Positions 32,227-41,718 of a stretch of 44,754 nucleotides of DNA are shown one piece after another. The stretch's first letter is position 1; the number at the start of each line of letters is the position of its first letter. The stretch is from Pirellulales bacterium (GTDB lineage Bacteria > Planctomycetota > Planctomycetia > Pirellulales > UBA1268). The notes below the pieces were generated by a model, which searched no databases, was not told the origin of the DNA, and was given only the letters and a program-made list of their open reading frames with translations. The translations under genes and the position numbers were made by a program. The stretch lies in assembly GCA_017853835.1 (NCBI GenBank), contig JAFMIU010000002.1, forward strand, positions 1 to 44,754, read 5' to 3'.

Positions 32227-33456
32227 ATGCCGACCCGATTTTCCTCCATCGACGACGCCGTTGCCGCCATCGCCCGGGGCGAGGTCGTGATCGTGGCTGA
32301 TGACGAAGATCGCGAGAACGAGGGCGATTTCGTCTGTGCGGCCAGCATGGCCACGCCGGCCATCGTCAACTTCATGCTGAAGGAGGGCCGCGGCCAGGTC
32401 TGCATGTCGATTCTGCCAGACGTGGCACGCCGGCTCGAACTGCCGATGATGGTGGAGACCAACTCCGCACCGCTTGGAACGGCCTTCACCGTACCGGTTG
32501 ACCACAAGTCGGCGAAGACCGGCATCACCGCCGCCGAACGGGCTTCGGCGGTCGCCGCGATCCTCGATCCATCGAGCGTGCCGTCTGATTTCGTCCGCCC
32601 CGGACACCTCTTTCCCCTCGTTGCCAAGGAAGGGGGCGTGCTCCGCCGCGCCGGCCACACCGAGGCCGCCGTCGATCTGGCGCGGATGGCGGGCCTGCCT
32701 CCGTCGGGGGTGATCTGCGAGATCCTCGACGACTCCGGCAATCGTGCCAATCGTGACGAACTGTTCGCGCTCGCCGCGCGTCACAAGCTCGTCGTGATTT
32801 CGATCGAACAGCTGATCCGCCATCGACGGACCCGTGAAAAGCTCGTCGAACGCATCGCCGAGGCCGACCTCCCCACCCACTGGGGCCGCTTTCGGGTGAT
32901 CGCCTACGGCGTGAAGTTCGAGTCACAGCAGCCGATCGTGCTGGTGATGGGAGACCTGGCCCAGAGCGAGGCGCCACTGGTGCGTCTCCATTCCTCGTGC
33001 TTCACCGGCGACCTGCTCGACAGCCTGCGCTGTGACTGCGGCGACCAGCTGCACATGGCCCTGGAGATGATCGGCGGTGAAGGCTGCGGTGTGCTCGTGT
33101 ATCTCCCGCAAGAAGGCCGCGGCATCGGCCTCGTCGAGAAGATTCGGGCGTATGAACTCCAGGATCAGGGGCTCGACACCGTGGAGGCGAATCTGGCACT
33201 CGGCTTCAAGGCCGACTCCCGCGATTACGGCGTGGGCATTCAGTTGCTCAAGGACCTCGGTCTCCGAAAGGTCAGGCTCCTCACCAACAATCCCAAGAAG
33301 ACCGACGCCTTCATCTACGGCGGATTCGATCTCGAGGTGGTTGACCAGGTGCCGATCCTGCCCACGGTCCACGAGTTCAACGAACGGTATCTCGCCACCA
33401 AGCGGGAGAAGCTCGGGCATCGTTTTCCCGTCGACTCCCGCAAGACCGGCGGTTGA
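32227..33456 (+). CDS. ribBA: Bifunctional 3,4-dihydroxy-2-butanone-4-phosphate synthase / GTP cyclohydrolase II
   Basis: The 409-residue enzyme carries both entry steps of riboflavin synthesis. The N-terminal RibB half (about 1-205) has VADDEDRENEGDF (about 22-34), GQVCMSIL, HLFPLVAKEGGVLRRAGHTEAAVDLARMAG and surrounding substrate-binding residues. The C-terminal RibA half (about 206-405) has zinc-site cysteines in SSCFTGDLLDSLRCDCGDQ, then PQEGRGIGL and LLTNNPKK. The Zn segment reads RLHSSC where many RibA proteins have RVHSEC, a mild change. Both halves appear intact, so it should make DHBP from ribulose 5-phosphate and the pyrimidine precursor from GTP. It has its own near-perfect -10 box and precedes the ABC importer by 56 bp. 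Confidence 0.95.
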   Translation: MPTRFSSIDDAVAAIARGEVVIVADDEDRENEGDFVCAASMATPAIVNFMLKEGRGQVCMSILPDVARRLELPMMVETNSAPLGTAFTVPVDHKSAKTGITAAERASAVAAILDPSSVPSDFVRPGHLFPLVAKEGGVLRRAGHTEAAVDLARMAGLPPSGVICEILDDSGNRANRDELFALAARHKLVVISIEQLIRHRRTREKLVERIAEADLPTHWGRFRVIAYGVKFESQQPIVLVMGDLAQSEAPLVRLHSSCFTGDLLDSLRCDCGDQLHMALEMIGGEGCGVLVYLPQEGRGIGLVEKIRAYELQDQGLDTVEANLALGFKADSRDYGVGIQLLKDLGLRKVRLLTNNPKKTDAFIYGGFDLEVVDQVPILPTVHEFNERYLATKREKLGHRFPVDSRKTGG

Positions 33457-33512
33457 CCCAGCATCGCGCGGCCACGTAGCATCGGGGCTTTCCCACGCGT
33501 CGGGAGGCCTGC

Positions 33513-35480
33513 ATGCCCCATCATTCTGCCGGGAGCCGGCGCTGTTCGATCTCCCGCCGGGTGGCCCTCACGGGCCTTTCCCTGCTCTTTTTCGGCGGGT
33601 GTGGACAGCGGACGAACGAGCCGCGGCTCGTGGCCGAGCCCGAGGCGCCGGCTGCTGCATCGGGGGCGACGGCCACGCCGCCTCCGGCCGTCGAGGAGTC
33701 GTTCGAGCCTCCCGCCCTCGAAACCATCGACCGTGACGCGCGGTGGATTGACCGGCCCGTCAAAGACGCCCTCACCCTCCTCCGCGCCGAACAGGATGCC
33801 GAGCCGCTGAAGGCCACCGTCGCAGAGGCCCTCACCCTTCGAAACGACACGCCCTCCAACAACGCCGCGATCCTCTCGGCCCTTGGACAACTTCCCGCCG
33901 AGGGGGCGGCCGATCTCGAGGCCCGCATCGATCGTCACGTCGCCGGCGACCTCGGAAGCACCAACCCCATCCTCATCAGTTCCAATGCCGAGTTCGACAT
34001 CCTCGGCCTGACCGGCTTCGGACTGTTTTCATTCGACCGCCAACTCGAGCCTTTCGCCAATGCCGAAACGGTCGTGAGCTGGCAAACGAGTGCCGATGGC
34101 CTGATCGACAAAGTGGTGCTGCGAGACGATCTCGTGTGGAGCGACGGCCGGCCAATCACGGCCCACGACGTGGCCTTTACCTACCGCGTGATCATGGATC
34201 CGCGTGTTCCGGTACCAGCCGTGCGGAGCGGCACCGACCAGCTCCGCGGCGTCCACGCCTACGACGACCGCACGCTGGTCTTCTTCCATCGCGAGCCGCT
34301 CGCCACAAACGTCTGGAACATCAACTTCCCCGTTCTCCCTCAGCACGTCTACGAGAAGACCTGGGAGGACGACCCGACACTCAAGGACAGCCCGGCCCAT
34401 GTGGCCCTGGAGGAGAAGCCGATCTGCGGCGGCCCCTACGAGATCGTCTCGCGCAAGCGCGGCCAGGAGATCGTGCTGCGGCGTCGCGACAGTTGGAGCA
34501 CCGTGAAGGGGAAGAAGGTGCGCGATGTGCCTTATTTTCGCGATGTCCGCTTTCGAATCATCGAGGATCCCAACACGGCCCTCCTCGCGCTCAAGTCGGG
34601 CGAGATCGACGAAATGGTGCTTCAGCCCGAGCAGTGGACGACCCAGACGATCGATGATGATTTCTATCGGCTCAACACCAAGGCCACGGCTCCCGAGTGG
34701 GTGAGTTTTCACTTCGCCTGGAACATCGACACACCATTCTTTGCCGACCGGCGGGTTCGACGGGCGATGAGTTACGCCTTCGACCACGACCGGATGCTCG
34801 AAAAGATCTGCCTCGGGCTGTATGAGCCCTGCGCCGGCAACTTCCCACCGGGATCGTGGATGGCGGGCCCGAAGAAGCTGGCGCCCGGAAAGCAAGACCT
34901 CGACAAGGCCGAGGCCCTGCTTGACGAGGCCGGCTGGACGGATCACGACAACGACGGGATCCGCGACAAGGAAATCGACGGGCGGATCGTGCCTTTCGAG
35001 TTCACGCTGCTGGTCAACCAGCAGCCCTTCCGGATCGCGATCTGCACGCTCCTCAAGGAAAACCTCGAACAGATCGGCGTGATCGTCAACGTGCGACCCG
35101 TGGAGGTCACCGCGTTGCAGGAGACGATGCAGAAGCGTTCCTTTCAGGCCTGCTTCTCCGGCTGGGGGTCGGGAACCGATCCCGACACCTCGGAGAACAT
35201 CTGGAAGACCGGCGAGATGCGAAACTATTCCGGCTACTCCAACCCCGAAGTCGATCGCCTGTTCGTCGAGGGAAGGCGCGAACTCGACCGAGGCCGTCGC
35301 GCCGAGAAATACGCACGCATCCAGGAGATTCTCTACGAGGATCAGCCCTACCTCTGGCTCTTTTGGCGAAACAGCTTTTATGGCTTTTCGAAGGACCTCC
35401 GTGGCTACGTCTTCAGCCCCCGTGGCCCGTACCACTACTCCCCCGGCTTCGGCAGCCTGTGGAAGCCTCGAGCCGAGTGA
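33513..35480 (+). CDS. ABC importer family 5 substrate-binding lipoprotein (peptide/oligopeptide type)
   Basis: The 655-residue protein starts with an arginine-rich signal (SISRRVALTGLSLLFFGGC) ending in a lipobox with Cys at about 30. A Pro/Ala-rich linker follows, then a helical region of about 80 residues ahead of the family 5 solute-binding fold. Fold features include LVWSDGRPITAHDVAFTYR (about 208-226), VRRAMSYAFDHDRMLEKI and an AGWTDHDNDGIRDKEIDG segment common in DppA/OppA-like proteins. It should capture peptides or related solutes in the periplasm for the permeases that follow 3 bp downstream. The long linker/helical N-terminal region is unusual for DppA (about 530 residues). The ligand is not readable. 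Confidence 0.9.
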   Translation: MPHHSAGSRRCSISRRVALTGLSLLFFGGCGQRTNEPRLVAEPEAPAAASGATATPPPAVEESFEPPALETIDRDARWIDRPVKDALTLLRAEQDAEPLKATVAEALTLRNDTPSNNAAILSALGQLPAEGAADLEARIDRHVAGDLGSTNPILISSNAEFDILGLTGFGLFSFDRQLEPFANAETVVSWQTSADGLIDKVVLRDDLVWSDGRPITAHDVAFTYRVIMDPRVPVPAVRSGTDQLRGVHAYDDRTLVFFHREPLATNVWNINFPVLPQHVYEKTWEDDPTLKDSPAHVALEEKPICGGPYEIVSRKRGQEIVLRRRDSWSTVKGKKVRDVPYFRDVRFRIIEDPNTALLALKSGEIDEMVLQPEQWTTQTIDDDFYRLNTKATAPEWVSFHFAWNIDTPFFADRRVRRAMSYAFDHDRMLEKICLGLYEPCAGNFPPGSWMAGPKKLAPGKQDLDKAEALLDEAGWTDHDNDGIRDKEIDGRIVPFEFTLLVNQQPFRIAICTLLKENLEQIGVIVNVRPVEVTALQETMQKRSFQACFSGWGSGTDPDTSENIWKTGEMRNYSGYSNPEVDRLFVEGRRELDRGRRAEKYARIQEILYEDQPYLWLFWRNSFYGFSKDLRGYVFSPRGPYHYSPGFGSLWKPRAE

Positions 35481-35483
35481 ACG

Positions 35484-36470
35484 ATGGCAACCTACCTCGT
35501 TCGACGGCTCTTGCTTGGACTCCTGACGCTCGTGGCGATCACGACGATCGTGTATGGGCTTGCCCGCAACATGCCGGGAAGCCCGCTCACGGCCCAGCTT
35601 GGTGAAGACCCGAGCCGAAAGATCAACGCCGCCGACTACGAGCGGATGCAACGCGCCTACGGCCTCGACAAGTCGTGGCCGGAAGGCTACCTGCAATGGG
35701 CCGGCAACCTCCTCCGTGGCGATCTCGGGCGGTCGATCACCCGCAAGCAGCCGGTCGCATCGCTGATCGCTGAACGACTGGGACCGACACTCCTCGTATC
35801 GGGAACGGCGTTCGTGCTGATCTGGATGCTCGCCATACCCATCGGGCTCTACTCATCGGCTCGCGCCGGCAAACCGGACGAGCGGCTCACGAGCCTCGCG
35901 CTCTACGCCCTTTACTCCTTCCCAACCTTTGTGGCGGCGTTGTTTCTTCAGGTCGTGTTTGCCGTATGGGCGAAGGGCACCCCTTGGGAACTGCCGCTCT
36001 TCGGGATGACCGACCTCCCCACCGACGCGCCGATCGGCAGCCGCCTCGTCGACGTTGCCCGCCACATGATCCTGCCCGTCACGTGCCAGACATACGTCAG
36101 CCTGGCCTACGACATTCGCTTCATCCGCGCAAACATGGAGGAGGCGGTACGTCAGGACTACATCCGCACCGCCCGGGCCAAGGGGGCCGGACCATGGCGG
36201 GTGCTGTTTCGACATGCCTTCCGCAACACGCTCATTCCCCTGGTGACCCTGCTGGGCCTGTCGCTTCCGTCCCTGATGGGCGGCTCGATCATCATCGAGC
36301 AGATCTTCACCTGGCCCGGCATGGGGCGGCTCTTTTTTGAGAGCATCCGCGAGCGTGACTACCCGACAATCATGGGCCTCACGCTCATGTTCAGCGTGCT
36401 GACGCTCCTCGGGCAGCTCCTCGCCGACCTGCTCTATTGCCTCGTCGACCCGCGGGTGAGTGTGGACTGA
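35484..36470 (+). CDS. ABC transporter permease (DppB/OppB type)
   Basis: The 328-residue inner-membrane permease has about six helices. The N-terminus MATYLVRRLLLGLLTLVAIT is the DppB/OppB start. The EAA loop near 220-250 (RTARAKGAGPWRVLFRHAFRN) contacts the ATPases. The following GLSLPSLMGGSIIIEQIFTWPGMGRLF is family-typical. It forms the channel with the DppC-type subunit. The start lies 3 bp after the binding protein stop and the gene overlaps the next by one base (TGATG). Confidence 0.94.
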   Translation: MATYLVRRLLLGLLTLVAITTIVYGLARNMPGSPLTAQLGEDPSRKINAADYERMQRAYGLDKSWPEGYLQWAGNLLRGDLGRSITRKQPVASLIAERLGPTLLVSGTAFVLIWMLAIPIGLYSSARAGKPDERLTSLALYALYSFPTFVAALFLQVVFAVWAKGTPWELPLFGMTDLPTDAPIGSRLVDVARHMILPVTCQTYVSLAYDIRFIRANMEEAVRQDYIRTARAKGAGPWRVLFRHAFRNTLIPLVTLLGLSLPSLMGGSIIIEQIFTWPGMGRLFFESIRERDYPTIMGLTLMFSVLTLLGQLLADLLYCLVDPRVSVD

Positions 36471-37537
36471 TGGCACATCGTTCTTCTGGATTCTGGGCGG
36501 AAGCCTGGCGGCGCTACCGGCGTCGGCCACTGGGGATCGCCGCGCTCGGCTTCGTCGGATTGCTCGTGGTCATCGCCGTGTTTGCCCCGGCGATCGCCGG
36601 CACCAAACCGGTCCTCTGTCGCTACAAGGGCCGCCTCTACGCCCCGTGCCTCGGCTACTTCGACCGCCGACTCGAGCCGGCCATCTTTGCGAAGGACAAG
36701 TTTCGCGGCACCTATCCGAAGAACCTTGCCGCAAAGGATCCCGAGAGCTGGGCGATCTGGCCCCTCGTGTTCCAGGATCCCTACCGTCCCGTCCGCGCCG
36801 ACGAGTGGCCTGGACGTCCGGAGAATCCGGCCATGGATCAAGGACACCCCACCTGGTCGAATCTCTTCGGCACGGATCAGGGAGGTGTCGATGTGTTCGC
36901 AAAAATGGTCCATGGCACCACCATCGCCTTGCTCGTCGGCTTCGTCTCCATGGGGATCGCCGGCACGATCGGCATCGTGGTGGGGGCGATCGGCGGATTC
37001 TTCGGCGGCTGGATCGACAGCGTGACGAGCCGTCTCACCGAGATCGTGATGTGCATCCCGACGCTCGTGCTGATCCTCGCGATCGTGGCGATCATCGAAA
37101 AGCCGTCGATCTGGCACACCATGGCGATCATCGGCTTCACGGGCTGGACGGGCATCGCACGGCTCACCCGCGGTGAGTTTCTCCGCATTCGTGGAAGCGA
37201 ATACGTCACGGCGGCCCGCGCGTCGGGGGCCGGACCGCTCCGCATCATGGTGCGACACATCCTCCCCAATGCGTTGGCACCGATTCTCGTCCCCATCACC
37301 TTCGGGATCGCCGCGGCGATCCTCACCGAGAGCGGGCTTTCATTTCTGGGATTTGGCTCACCCCCGCCGTCGGCGAGCTGGGGCTCGGTGCTCAATGGCG
37401 CACGATCGAATCTCGCCATGTGGTGGCTCGTGGTCTTTCCGGGCACCGCGATCTTCCTCACCGTTCTTGCCTACAACCTCATCGGCGAAGGACTTCAGGA
37501 AGCGACCGACCCACGGCTGCGGGAGGCGCGAAAGTAG
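36470..37537 (+). CDS. ABC transporter permease (DppC/OppC, YejE-like periplasmic loop)
   Basis: The 355-residue permease has an N-terminal helix (about 30-48) followed by a large periplasmic loop (about 49-145). The loop has KPVLCRYKGRLYAPC and SWAIWPLVFQDPY, then NLFGTDQGGVDVFAKMVHG. A loop of this kind resembles YejE-type permeases more than DppC. The EAA loop near 250-275 (TAARASGAGPLRIMVRHILPN) and ESGLSFLGFGSPPPSASWG complete the family pattern. The start is the ATG in TGATG at 36470; frames reaching back into the upstream gene were rejected. It partners the DppB-type permease. Confidence 0.93.
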   Translation: MAHRSSGFWAEAWRRYRRRPLGIAALGFVGLLVVIAVFAPAIAGTKPVLCRYKGRLYAPCLGYFDRRLEPAIFAKDKFRGTYPKNLAAKDPESWAIWPLVFQDPYRPVRADEWPGRPENPAMDQGHPTWSNLFGTDQGGVDVFAKMVHGTTIALLVGFVSMGIAGTIGIVVGAIGGFFGGWIDSVTSRLTEIVMCIPTLVLILAIVAIIEKPSIWHTMAIIGFTGWTGIARLTRGEFLRIRGSEYVTAARASGAGPLRIMVRHILPNALAPILVPITFGIAAAILTESGLSFLGFGSPPPSASWGSVLNGARSNLAMWWLVVFPGTAIFLTVLAYNLIGEGLQEATDPRLREARK

Positions 37538-37540
37538 GCC

Positions 37541-38602
37541 ATGCCGCTGCTTGACATCCGCCATCTCGTGACGGCCTTCCACACGCCGTCCGGCCGTGTG
37601 CCGGCGGTCGACGGCGTATCGCTCGCGATCGAACGGGGCCGCGCCCTCGGGCTCGTCGGCGAGAGCGGGTGCGGAAAGAGCGTCACCGCCATGTCGGTGC
37701 TCCGGCTCGTCGCGGCGCCGGGCGTCATCGAGTCGGGCTCGATCCTCCTCGATGGCCCGAACGGGCCGGCCGATCTCGTCCGGATGGCCGAGCCGGCCCT
37801 GCGCGGCGTGCGCGGAGGACGCATCGGGATGATCTTCCAGGAGCCGATGACGAGCCTCAATCCGGTGTTCACGATCGGTGATCAGGTAGCCGAAGTTGTC
37901 CGCCTCCACCGCGGCGCAAGCCGAGCCGATGCCCGCCGCAGGGCTCTCGAGATGCTTCAGCTCGTGCGCATCGCCGACCCCGAACGCCGAATCGATGAAT
38001 ACCCCCACCAGCTCTCCGGCGGCATGCGACAGCGGGTCATGATCGCGATGGCGCTGGCCTGCGAACCCGATCTCGTGATTGCCGACGAACCGACCACGGC
38101 GCTCGACGTCACGATCCAGGCTCAAATTCTCGACCTGCTGGCCGATCTCCGGAAGCGGCTTGGCACGGCGATCCTGCTGATCACGCACGACCTCGGGGTC
38201 GTCGCCGAGACCTGCGACGACGTGGCGGTCATGTACGCGGGCCAGATCGTCGAGCAGGCGCCTGCCGAGGTTCTCTTTCAGCGACCGCTTCATCCCTACA
38301 CCAAGGGTCTTCTGGCCGCTCGGCCCGATCCTGATCACGTCCCTGCGACTGATGACGTCACACACCATGGCCGGCCGGCGTTGCGAACGATTCCCGGCAT
38401 GGTGCCCCCTCCGCAGCACTTCCCGAAAGGCTGCCGATTTCATCCTCGCTGCGGCTATGCTCGTCACGCCGCCTCGGCGAAGGGCCCGGCCTGTTCCAGC
38501 GAACCACCGGCGCTCATCGAGGTGGAACCAGGCCATTTTGTCCGCTGCCCCTACGCATCTGATCTCGGCGATCCGCGACCGATGGAGGTCGGCCCATTAT
38601 GA
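37541..38602 (+). CDS. ABC transporter ATPase (DppD/OppD type)
   Basis: The 353-residue ATPase has Walker A GESGCGKS (about 40-47), Q-loop [11 protein letters not shown] (about 100-110), signature LSGGMRQR (about 155-162), Walker [12 protein letters not shown] and a C-terminal oligopeptide-type extension with [11 protein letters not shown] (Cys-rich). It powers the importer and lies 3 bp after the permease. It overlaps the partner ATPase gene at ATGA (38599-38602). Confidence 0.95.
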   Translation: MPLLDIRHLVTAFHTPSGRVPAVDGVSLAIERGRALGLVGESGCGKSVTAMSVLRLVAAPGVIESGSILLDGPNGPADLVRMAEPALRGVRGGRIGMIFQEPMTSLNPVFTIGDQVAEVVRLHRGASRADARRRALEMLQLVRIADPERRIDEYPHQLSGGMRQRVMIAMALACEPDLVIADEPTTALDVTIQAQILDLLADLRKRLGTAILLITHDLGVVAETCDDVAVMYAGQIVEQAPAEVLFQRPLHPYTKGLLAARPDPDHVPATDDVTHHGRPALRTIPGMVPPPQHFPKGCRFHPRCGYARHAASAKGPACSSEPPALIEVEPGHFVRCPYASDLGDPRPMEVGPL

Positions 38603-39660
38603 TCTCCCCTGATCCGCTCGTTCGCGTCACCGATCTCACGACCCACTTCCCAATCCGCCGCGGCCTTCTTCGACGCACCGTCGGCGCCGTGCGGGCGGTC
38701 GATGGCGTGAGCTTCGACATCGCACGCGGCCGAACGCTGGGCCTCGTCGGGGAGAGTGGATGCGGCAAAACCACCGTGGGACGCAGCATCCTGAGGCTGG
38801 TTGAGCCGACCGGTGGAAGCGTGCAGATCGGCGGATCGCAGATTCGATCGCTTCGGGGTGATGCGCTCCGACGCATGCGGCAGCGCATGCAGATCGTTTT
38901 CCAAGACCCCTATGGCTCGCTCAATCCCAGGATGACGATTCGGCAGATCCTCGAAGAGGGGCTTGTCATCCACCGCCTGGGCGATGCGGCCGCGCGACGC
39001 GAGCGGATGCTCTCGGCACTCGACCGAACCGGCATGCCGTCCGTGGCTCTCGATCGCTACCCCCATGAGTTTTCCGGGGGCCAACGTCAGCGGATCGCCA
39101 TTGCGCGGGCCCTGGTGCTCGAGCCCGAGTTTCTCGTGCTCGACGAGCCGATTTCGGCGCTCGACGTGTCGATCCAAGCCCAGGTGATCAATCTTCTCGT
39201 GGAGCTCCGGGAACAGCTGGGGCTGACCTATCTCTTCGTGTCACACGACCTCGGCGCAGTGGAATACATCGCCGACACCGTGGCGGTGATGTACCTGGGG
39301 CGGATCGTCGAGCAGGCCGAGGCCGTCGAGCTTCGCCGGGCGGCGCTCCATCCCTACACGCTGGCCCTGTTCTCGGCGGTGCCGTCGGTGGAGCTCCATC
39401 GTCGTCGTCGAAGGATCGTGCTGCCGGGTGACGTGCCGAGCCCGGCGAATCCGCCACCAGGCTGCCGCTTTCACCCGCGGTGCCCGCTGGCCGAGGCGGT
39501 CTGTCGATCGGTCGATCCGTCGGCCACCTCGCACGGTGGACACACCGTGTCGTGCCACATCGCCACACGATTCATGGCGGAATCGGAAAACGACGTCCAG
39601 GCGGCGTCGGCACGACTCTCCTCGTCGCTGGCGGTGGCAGCCGCCGAACCGGTAAGATGA
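38599..39660 (+). CDS. ABC transporter ATPase (DppF/OppF type)
   Basis: The 353-residue second ATPase has Walker [10 protein letters not shown] (about 51-59), Q-loop [11 protein letters not shown] (about 101-111), signature FSGGQRQR (about 157-164), Walker [11 protein letters not shown] and a C-terminal [15 protein letters not shown] segment. Together with the DppD-type subunit it makes the ATPase pair. The ATG overlaps the upstream stop. The tail adds about 25 residues ([19 protein letters not shown]) beyond usual DppF. A 41-bp gap separates it from the next gene. Confidence 0.95.
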   Translation: MISPDPLVRVTDLTTHFPIRRGLLRRTVGAVRAVDGVSFDIARGRTLGLVGESGCGKTTVGRSILRLVEPTGGSVQIGGSQIRSLRGDALRRMRQRMQIVFQDPYGSLNPRMTIRQILEEGLVIHRLGDAAARRERMLSALDRTGMPSVALDRYPHEFSGGQRQRIAIARALVLEPEFLVLDEPISALDVSIQAQVINLLVELREQLGLTYLFVSHDLGAVEYIADTVAVMYLGRIVEQAEAVELRRAALHPYTLALFSAVPSVELHRRRRRIVLPGDVPSPANPPPGCRFHPRCPLAEAVCRSVDPSATSHGGHTVSCHIATRFMAESENDVQAASARLSSSLAVAAAEPVR

Positions 39661-39701
39661 CATGCGGTGGTCAGCGCAGCCTTCGGTGAACAGGAATCGC
39701 C

Positions 39702-40466
39702 ATGTCGTCTCGTGGTTGGACCCGGTGCCTGCTCGGAGCCCTGATGGCGGTGGCGTGGCTCGTGGCCTGTTGGAGGCCATGCCTCGGCCAGCAGGATGAA
39801 GCAGATCCGACGGGGGGACTGCGGGAGAAGTGGAACATGCCGTCGCTCCCGGGTGGAGCCAGTCGCGAAGAACTCGTCCAAAAATGGGACCTCAATGGCG
39901 ACGGCACCATCGACACCTCGGAGGCGGCCATCGCCAAGGCGAGGATGCGCAAGGCCCGCATGGAGATGCAGCTCGACAGCAGCCTCGATCCCGTCACGGG
40001 AAAGCCCCGCACGGCCGATGGAGACGACGTGGGCGAGGCCGCTGCCCGGCCCGATGGACTGCCTCCTGAGCCAGTGCCCTCTCGCGCCACGACCACGTCG
40101 GATCGACCGACCCTCCCGGGCACCCGTGTTCCGACACCGGTGACGTCGTCGTCGGGCACCAACGGCAGTGCCGCCCCGGGCACGACCGCCACCAAGGGCC
40201 GAGGCACACCCCCATCGTCGGGCGCCTTCTGGGGAGGACTGCGGGCCGGCGCCCCGGCAGCGAGGCCCGGCTATGGATCGCTCGGTCCGAAGCCCGACCT
40301 CAACGCCGGCCGTCCCCGGTCGCTCCTCCCAGGAACGGGCGGCGCCCCCTATCAGCCACGGGGTGGGCTCATGCCCTCCACCACCGGCCGCCCAGGGGCG
40401 TCATCTCCTCCTCCCATCACGCCCAAGCCTCCGCGTGTGACCGCCGAAGACATCGGCGGCTACTGA
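39702..40466 (+). CDS. Secreted EF-hand, Pro/Gly/Thr-rich protein
   Basis: The 254-residue protein starts with a signal peptide (LLGALMAVAWLVACWRPCLGQ, cleavage near residue 30). One canonical EF-hand loop, DLNGDGTIDTSE, follows at about 63-74, then a long disordered Pro/Gly/Ser/Thr-rich region to the C-terminus. Such EF-hand plus low-complexity proteins are common in planctomycetes and probably bind calcium at the envelope; no enzyme activity is visible. It could instead be a dockerin-like fragment, but only one loop is seen and no second repeat. It lies between the ABC ATPase and the glycerol dehydrogenase-like gene, on the same strand. Confidence 0.75.
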   Translation: MSSRGWTRCLLGALMAVAWLVACWRPCLGQQDEADPTGGLREKWNMPSLPGGASREELVQKWDLNGDGTIDTSEAAIAKARMRKARMEMQLDSSLDPVTGKPRTADGDDVGEAAARPDGLPPEPVPSRATTTSDRPTLPGTRVPTPVTSSSGTNGSAAPGTTATKGRGTPPSSGAFWGGLRAGAPAARPGYGSLGPKPDLNAGRPRSLLPGTGGAPYQPRGGLMPSTTGRPGASSPPPITPKPPRVTAEDIGGY

Positions 40467-40480
40467 CCATCAGGTCGCCC

Positions 40481-41644
40481 ATGCCCGCCGAAGCCCCCGT
40501 GCCGATGGTGTTCTGCTCGCCGCTGCGCTACGTGCAGGGCCCCGATGCCAGCGCTCGGCTCGCGGATGAAATGACGTCGATCGGCCTCAGCGGTCCAGTG
40601 TTGGTGGTGGCTGGGCACACGGCCACAGAGCATCTTGCCCGTCAGTGGGCCGAGGTGTTCCACGCCGTCGGATGGCTGCACCGGGTCGTCGCGTTTGGCG
40701 GCGAGGCAACCTTCCATGAAATCAGCACCATCCTCGACGAGGCTGAAAACCTGGGGGCTGCGGTGATTGTCGGAGCGGGCGGAGGCAAGGTGCTCGATGC
40801 CGCCCGGGCAGCCGCCGCACAGCGGCGCGTGCCGTTCGTGTCGTGCCCGACGATCTGCTCCACCGACGCCCCGACCAGCGCCCTCTCGGTGATCTATGAC
40901 GAGGCAGGGGTGGTGGAGGCGATCGACATCCAGCCTCGTTCCCCCGAACTCGTGCTCGTCGACACCCGTGTGATCGTCGAGAGCCCTCCCCGGTTCCTCG
41001 CCGCCGGCATCGGTGACGCATTGAGCACGTTTTACGAGGCCAGGGCCGTGATGCGTTCCGGAAGCCCGACCATGCGAGGAGGCCGCCCCACCCTCGCCGC
41101 GTTCGAGCTGTCGAGACTCTGCCGAGACATCGTGCTCGCCGAAGGCCACGCAGCCCTCGATGCCTGTCGGCGTCGAACGCTCGAGCCAGCCTTGGAACGT
41201 GTCGTCGAAGCAGCCACCCTCCTTTCCGGCCTGGGTTTTGAGTCAGGAGGCCTCGCCGCCGCGCACGCGATCCACAATGGTCTCACCGCGATTCCGGCAA
41301 CGCACGACCTCCTCCATGGCGAGAAGGTCGCGTTCGGCACGCTCGTCCAGCTCGCGCTCGAGGCACACCTGGACGAACAGGACCGCCGCACCGAAGCCTC
41401 CGCCGAGTCGATGGTCGTGGCGAGCTTTCTTCACGCCATCGGCCTGCCGGTGACCCTTCACCAGCTTGGCATCGCCGACGCCACCAACGAGGCAGTCGCC
41501 ACCGTTGCACGGCGCGCGACGGCCGCCGGGGAGACGATCCACCACATGCCGTTTCGGGTGGAATCGGAAGCGGTCGCCGCCGCCATCCTTGCCGCCGACG
41601 GGATTGGCCGTCGCGTCCTCGCTGCCTCGGCGAACGGTTCCTGA
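40481..41644 (+). CDS. gldA: Glycerol dehydrogenase-like iron-type alcohol dehydrogenase
   Basis: The 387-residue enzyme belongs to the GldA branch of iron/zinc-dependent dehydrogenases. Glycine-rich NAD-binding IVGAGGGKVLDAARAAA lies near 98-114 and PTICSTDAPTSALSVIYDE near 125-143. Metal ligands are Asp in AAGIGDALSTFYEA and His in AAHAIHNGL and LLHGEKVAFG. GldA oxidises glycerol to dihydroxyacetone with NAD in the cytoplasm. Length is normal. It starts 14 bp after the EF-hand gene, which suggests readthrough. Glycerol specificity is inferred from the branch motif only. Confidence 0.9.
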   Translation: MPAEAPVPMVFCSPLRYVQGPDASARLADEMTSIGLSGPVLVVAGHTATEHLARQWAEVFHAVGWLHRVVAFGGEATFHEISTILDEAENLGAAVIVGAGGGKVLDAARAAAAQRRVPFVSCPTICSTDAPTSALSVIYDEAGVVEAIDIQPRSPELVLVDTRVIVESPPRFLAAGIGDALSTFYEARAVMRSGSPTMRGGRPTLAAFELSRLCRDIVLAEGHAALDACRRRTLEPALERVVEAATLLSGLGFESGGLAAAHAIHNGLTAIPATHDLLHGEKVAFGTLVQLALEAHLDEQDRRTEASAESMVVASFLHAIGLPVTLHQLGIADATNEAVATVARRATAAGETIHHMPFRVESEAVAAAILAADGIGRRVLAASANGS

Positions 41645-41683
41645 ACCGTAGCGGAGGCCCAGGCAGCACCGTAGACTTTTCCG

Positions 41684-41708
41684 TCAGTCACCCTTCACGC
41701 CTGACTGA
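41684..41708 (+). promoter_or_regulatory. 7-bp hairpin just upstream of the TPM-like gene
   Basis: TCAGTCA (41684-41690) and TGACTGA (41702-41708) form a perfect stem with an 11-nt loop, followed by AAAGTTTT and the ATG at 41719. It could end gldA transcription or, in the downstream mRNA, mask the poorly defined ribosome site (GAAAG, about 10 nt before the ATG). Confidence 0.4.
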
Positions 41709-41718
41709 AAGTTTTGCG

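Noticed and set aside
34936..34983. EF-hand calcium site in the ABC binding protein
   Set aside because: The DHDNDGIRDKE segment is a common surface motif in family 5 binding proteins and not evidence for a separate EF-hand domain.
34029..35696. Minus-strand open frame of 555 codons opposite the ABC binding protein
   Set aside because: Antisense shadow of a well-conserved family 5 binding protein.
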